Assembly (NCBI GenBank): GCA_963822705.1
Contig: CAWGIX010000003.1
Span: 68,531 to 132,530 of the forward strand
Direction of reading: 5' to 3'
Length of the DNA: 64,000 nucleotides
Origin: CAVRQM01 sp963822705
GTDB taxonomy: Bacteria; Pseudomonadota; Alphaproteobacteria; Acetobacterales; Acetobacteraceae
Below are positions 61,571 through 64,000 of the stretch, piece after piece. Positions within the stretch are counted from its first letter, which is position 1, and every line of letters begins with the position of its first letter. Position numbers and translations under genes: made by a program. The notes under the pieces are model-generated. The model was not told where the DNA came from. It was given only the letters and a program-made list of their open reading frames with translations, and ran no database searches.

Positions 61571-63159
61571 TCGCCTTTGCCGAGCTGCTGGAGCGGCTGG
61601 TGTTTTCCCCGGGGCGGCTGGCCAAGATTGCGCTGCTGCGGCGGTATTTCGCCAGCCAGCCGGACCCGGATCGCGGCATCGGCCTGGCGGCGATCACCGG
61701 CGAGCTGTCGTTTTCCGCTGCCAAGCCGGGGTTGATCCGCGAGCTGATTTCGGCACGCACCGACCCGGAATTGTTTGCCTGGTCCTACGACTATGTCGGC
61801 GATCTCGCCGAAACCGTGGCGCTGATGTGGCCCGGCTCGGCGGATGCGCCGCCGCCCACTTTGCCCGAGGTCGTGGAGACCTTGCGCACGGCGCCTAAAG
61901 TGGCGCTGCCCGGAATCGTGGCGGGATGGCTGGATGCGTCGTCGCCTTCGGTGCGGCTGGCGCTGCTGAAGCTCATTACCGGGGGGCTGCGGGTCGGCGC
62001 CTCGGCGCGGCTGGCGAAGATCGCACTGGCGGAAATTTCGGGCGGCAGGCTGGCGGCGGACGATATTGAAGAAGTCTGGCACGGGCTGGAACCGCCCTAC
62101 TCTGATTTGTTTGCGTGGATCGAGGGGCGCGGCGAGCGGCCGGACCCGGCCGACGCCCCGGTTTTCAGGCCGCCGATGCTGGCGCACCCGCTGGAGGCCG
62201 GCGATCTAGCTTCGCTCGATGCGCAAAAATTTCGGGCGGAGTGGAAGTGGGACGGCATCCGGGTGCAACTCGTTTCCACCCGAGGCGGTCGCCGGCTTTT
62301 CTCGCGCGGTGCAGAAGATATTTCCGCGGCGTTCCCGGAAGTGGTCGACCACATGACGTTTTGGGGCGTGCTCGACGGCGAGCTGCTGGTAGTGCGCGGC
62401 GGCGAGGTGGCGCCGTTCGCGGACTTGCAGCAGCGGCTGAACCGAAAGGCGGTCACGGGAAAGATGGTGCGCGAATTTCCCGTGGGCGTGCGGCTGTACG
62501 ATATCCTGTTCGACGACCACGAGGATCTGCGGCCGTTGCCGTTCGATGCGCGGCGGGCTCGCCTGGAAGCGTTTGTCGCGCGGGAAAAGCCGAGCGGGAT
62601 GGATGTTTCGGAACAAATCCCGTTTGCGTCCCTGGACGAGCTGGCGGGGTTGCGGGCGGGGGCGCGGGCGGCGTCGATCGAGGGATTGATGCTGAAGCGG
62701 GCCGACAGCGCCTATGTGCCGGGGCGGCCCAAAGGGCTTTGGTGGAAATGGAAGCGCGACCCGCTGACCATCGACGCGGTGGTGATGTACGCCCAGCGCG
62801 GCCACGGCAAGCGCAGCAGCTTCTATTCCGACTACACGTTTGGGCTGTGGCGCGAGGGGGAGGACGGCGACGAATTAGTGCCGGTGGGAAAGGCGTATTC
62901 CGGGCTGACCGACCCGGAAGTGCTGTGGCTCGACAACTGGATCCGCAACCACACCGTGGCCCGGTTCGGACCGGTGCGGGAGGTGGAAAAAACCATGGTA
63001 CTGGAGGTGGCGTTCGACGCGGCGCAATTGTCGCAGCGGCACCGCTCGGGCGTGGCGCTGCGGTTTCCGCGGGTGGCGCGGCTGCGCAACGACAAGCCGG
63101 CGGCGGAGGCGGATCGGTTGGAGACGCTAATGGGGACCATCGCAAGTCCAGAAGTGTAG
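61567..63159 (+). CDS. ATP-dependent DNA ligase, cassette type
   Basis: 530 residues. N-terminal ligase domain (FAELLERLVFSPGRLAKIALL), nucleotidyltransferase motif I with adenylated Lys227 (EWKWDGIRV), motif III/IIIa (FWGVLDGELLVV, VRLYDILF), motif IV (EGLMLKRADSAYVPGR) and motif V (WWKWKRDPLTIDAVV), then an OB domain ending RLRNDKPAAEADRLETL. Additional to the NAD-dependent LigA expected elsewhere. The usual helicase and phosphoesterase of this cassette are not downstream here. Confidence 0.95.
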   Translation: MIAFAELLERLVFSPGRLAKIALLRRYFASQPDPDRGIGLAAITGELSFSAAKPGLIRELISARTDPELFAWSYDYVGDLAETVALMWPGSADAPPPTLPEVVETLRTAPKVALPGIVAGWLDASSPSVRLALLKLITGGLRVGASARLAKIALAEISGGRLAADDIEEVWHGLEPPYSDLFAWIEGRGERPDPADAPVFRPPMLAHPLEAGDLASLDAQKFRAEWKWDGIRVQLVSTRGGRRLFSRGAEDISAAFPEVVDHMTFWGVLDGELLVVRGGEVAPFADLQQRLNRKAVTGKMVREFPVGVRLYDILFDDHEDLRPLPFDARRARLEAFVAREKPSGMDVSEQIPFASLDELAGLRAGARAASIEGLMLKRADSAYVPGRPKGLWWKWKRDPLTIDAVVMYAQRGHGKRSSFYSDYTFGLWREGEDGDELVPVGKAYSGLTDPEVLWLDNWIRNHTVARFGPVREVEKTMVLEVAFDAAQLSQRHRSGVALRFPRVARLRNDKPAAEADRLETLMGTIASPEV

Positions 63160-63170
63160 CGCTCGCGCGT

Positions 63171-63192
63171 GCCCCGGAGTTCGATCCGGGGC
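63171..63192 (+). terminator. Terminator hairpin after DNA ligase gene
   Basis: GCCCCGGA / TCCGGGGC, 8 pairs, loop GTTCGA, 11 bases after the stop; a run of five T follows at about 63205-63210. Confidence 0.5.
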
Positions 63193-63431
63193 GGCGTGCG
63201 TCGCGGTTTTTCCCGCTTGCCGCGGATCGAGCGCGTCGCGGCCGGGGTCTAGTTACGAGTCAGTAACCGTACAGGCGTGCCGGGGGCGAGGCGGCCGGGC
63301 CCGGTGGCGGAAGCTGCGTTGCATTGAATTTCCGCGAACCGGTCGGCTTGCCGATGCCGCTCCGCCTCGGCAAGCCGGGGTCGCTTCGTCGCCCGACAGT
63401 CTACGCCGAACACTCAGCCGTCTAGTTTAGT
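63193..63431. other. Intergenic region with an 11-bp hairpin near S53 gene
   Basis: About 240 bases without a gene. CGGCTTGCCGA (63344-63354) and TCGGCAAGCCG (63367-63377) form a perfect 11-bp stem with a 12-base loop, 55 bases downstream of the S53 protease stop on the minus strand. It may be that gene's terminator; no U-tract. Confidence 0.4.
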
Positions 63432-64000
63432 TTAGGGTTGTGACACCAAGGCGGGCAGCAGAGCGTTCGTGACCGGGCTGCCCAGGCCGGTGACGCGATC
63501 ATAGCCTGCCGCAGCGCAATAACCGCCGTTGCACCCCGACATAGTGTCGCGGAAGTCGGCACTGCCCAGGAGCGCGTAGATGCGCGGATTGAGCGGCCCC
63601 AGTTCGGTCAGGCCGGAGCTCAAGCGCGCCTGGTTGATCAGCGAGATCAGCCCGGCCCAGATCGGCGTGCTGGCGGAGGTACCGCCGATCTCTTGCTGCT
63701 GGCCGCCGAGCACGATCTGCACGCCGGTATTCGGGTCGGCGACCGCCGCGACATCGGGTACCGCGCGGCCAGCAAGTCCTAGGCCGGCTTGGTAAGCCGG
63801 GGCGGGGAACACGGCGCTGACGCCGCCGCCGCTGCCGGACCAGCCTGTTTCGCTCTTGATCTTGACTTTCGGTGCGGTGTTGCTCTGAGCCGTGACGACC
63901 AGGTGCGTGCCGCCGACCGCGGTGACATTGGGATCGGTGGAATAGAACGACGGATGCAGTCCGGTGCCGGCTCCGCATTCCCGGGCTCCGTGATCGCCAC
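63432..64000 (-). CDS. S53 (sedolisin/kumamolisin) serine-carboxyl protease, C-terminal part
   Basis: Partial; the gene continues beyond the right edge. The frame is open from about 63998 downwards (GDHGARECGAG, HPSFYSTDPNVTAVGGTHLV, then FPAPAYQAGLGLAG). It contains the catalytic Ser in GGTSASTP and the C-terminal calcium-binding region (GYDRVTGLGSPVTNALL). The GDHGA near the edge fits the oxyanion Asp region. Such enzymes are secreted, acid-active endopeptidases with a pro-domain, which would suit an acid-tolerant acetobacterial host. The catalytic Glu/Asp pair lies outside the window. Confidence 0.92.
   Translation of the reverse strand, partial: GDHGARECGAGTGLHPSFYSTDPNVTAVGGTHLVVTAQSNTAPKVKIKSETGWSGSGGGVSAVFPAPAYQAGLGLAGRAVPDVAAVADPNTGVQIVLGGQQQEIGGTSASTPIWAGLISLINQARLSSGLTELGPLNPRIYALLGSADFRDTMSGCNGGYCAAAGYDRVTGLGSPVTNALLPALVSQP

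Overview
The window is a GC-rich chromosomal segment from an alphaproteobacterium, most likely Rhodospirillales and probably Acetobacteraceae-like. The pointers are the CcrM-type GANTC methyltransferase beside rnhB, the dcw order ending in ftsZ-lpxC, an Frc-type sugar transporter, the acetobacterial style of Hint-domain protein, and the alphaproteobacterial repeat found inside murF. The family-level assignment is inference.

Layout. 1-986 is the 3' end of valS. 986-7351 holds a type II secretion/prepilin ATPase (gspE-like) and a prepilin peptidase, separated by unknown genes that include a large Gly/Ala-rich protein with glycine zippers. 7375-10976 is an frcBCA sugar ABC transporter followed by a Nudix hydrolase. 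11039-15655 holds a secreted SGNH hydrolase, an ECF sigma/anti-sigma pair, tRNA-His and a HisKA_2 histidine kinase. 15685-32125 (minus strand) is the str-S10-spc-alpha ribosomal superoperon: rpsL, rpsG, tuf, rpsJ through rplO, secY, adk, rpsM, rpsK, rpoA, rplQ. It lacks fusA between rpsG and tuf. An IS3-family remnant and rnpB lie between it and a complete dcw cluster at 33197-53245 (mraZ to lpxC), whose genes mostly overlap by 1-4 bases. 53294-58165 is an accessory stretch with a TolB/TPR/LuxR-type regulator, a repeat-bearing intergenic region, a small secreted protein, a Hint-domain protein and an orphan MazE-like antitoxin. 58242-63159 holds rnhB, ccrM, a DUF1127 protein, and a ligase-associated exonuclease with its ATP-dependent DNA ligase. 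The right edge cuts a sedolisin (S53) protease.

Many genes that should be intact and mostly essential (rplE, murE, murF, murG, ftsZ, lpxC, ccrM) carry single-base frame breaks, as do the Hint-domain gene and the Gly/Ala-rich gene. The conserved protein simply continues in another frame. I read these mainly as residual sequence errors and annotate each such gene over its full extent. The most unusual points are a palindromic repeat inserted in frame inside murF, the Gly-zipper locus between gspE and the prepilin peptidase, periodic MraZ operators over the dcw promoter, four spaced direct repeats by the LuxR-type regulator, and the missing fusA.
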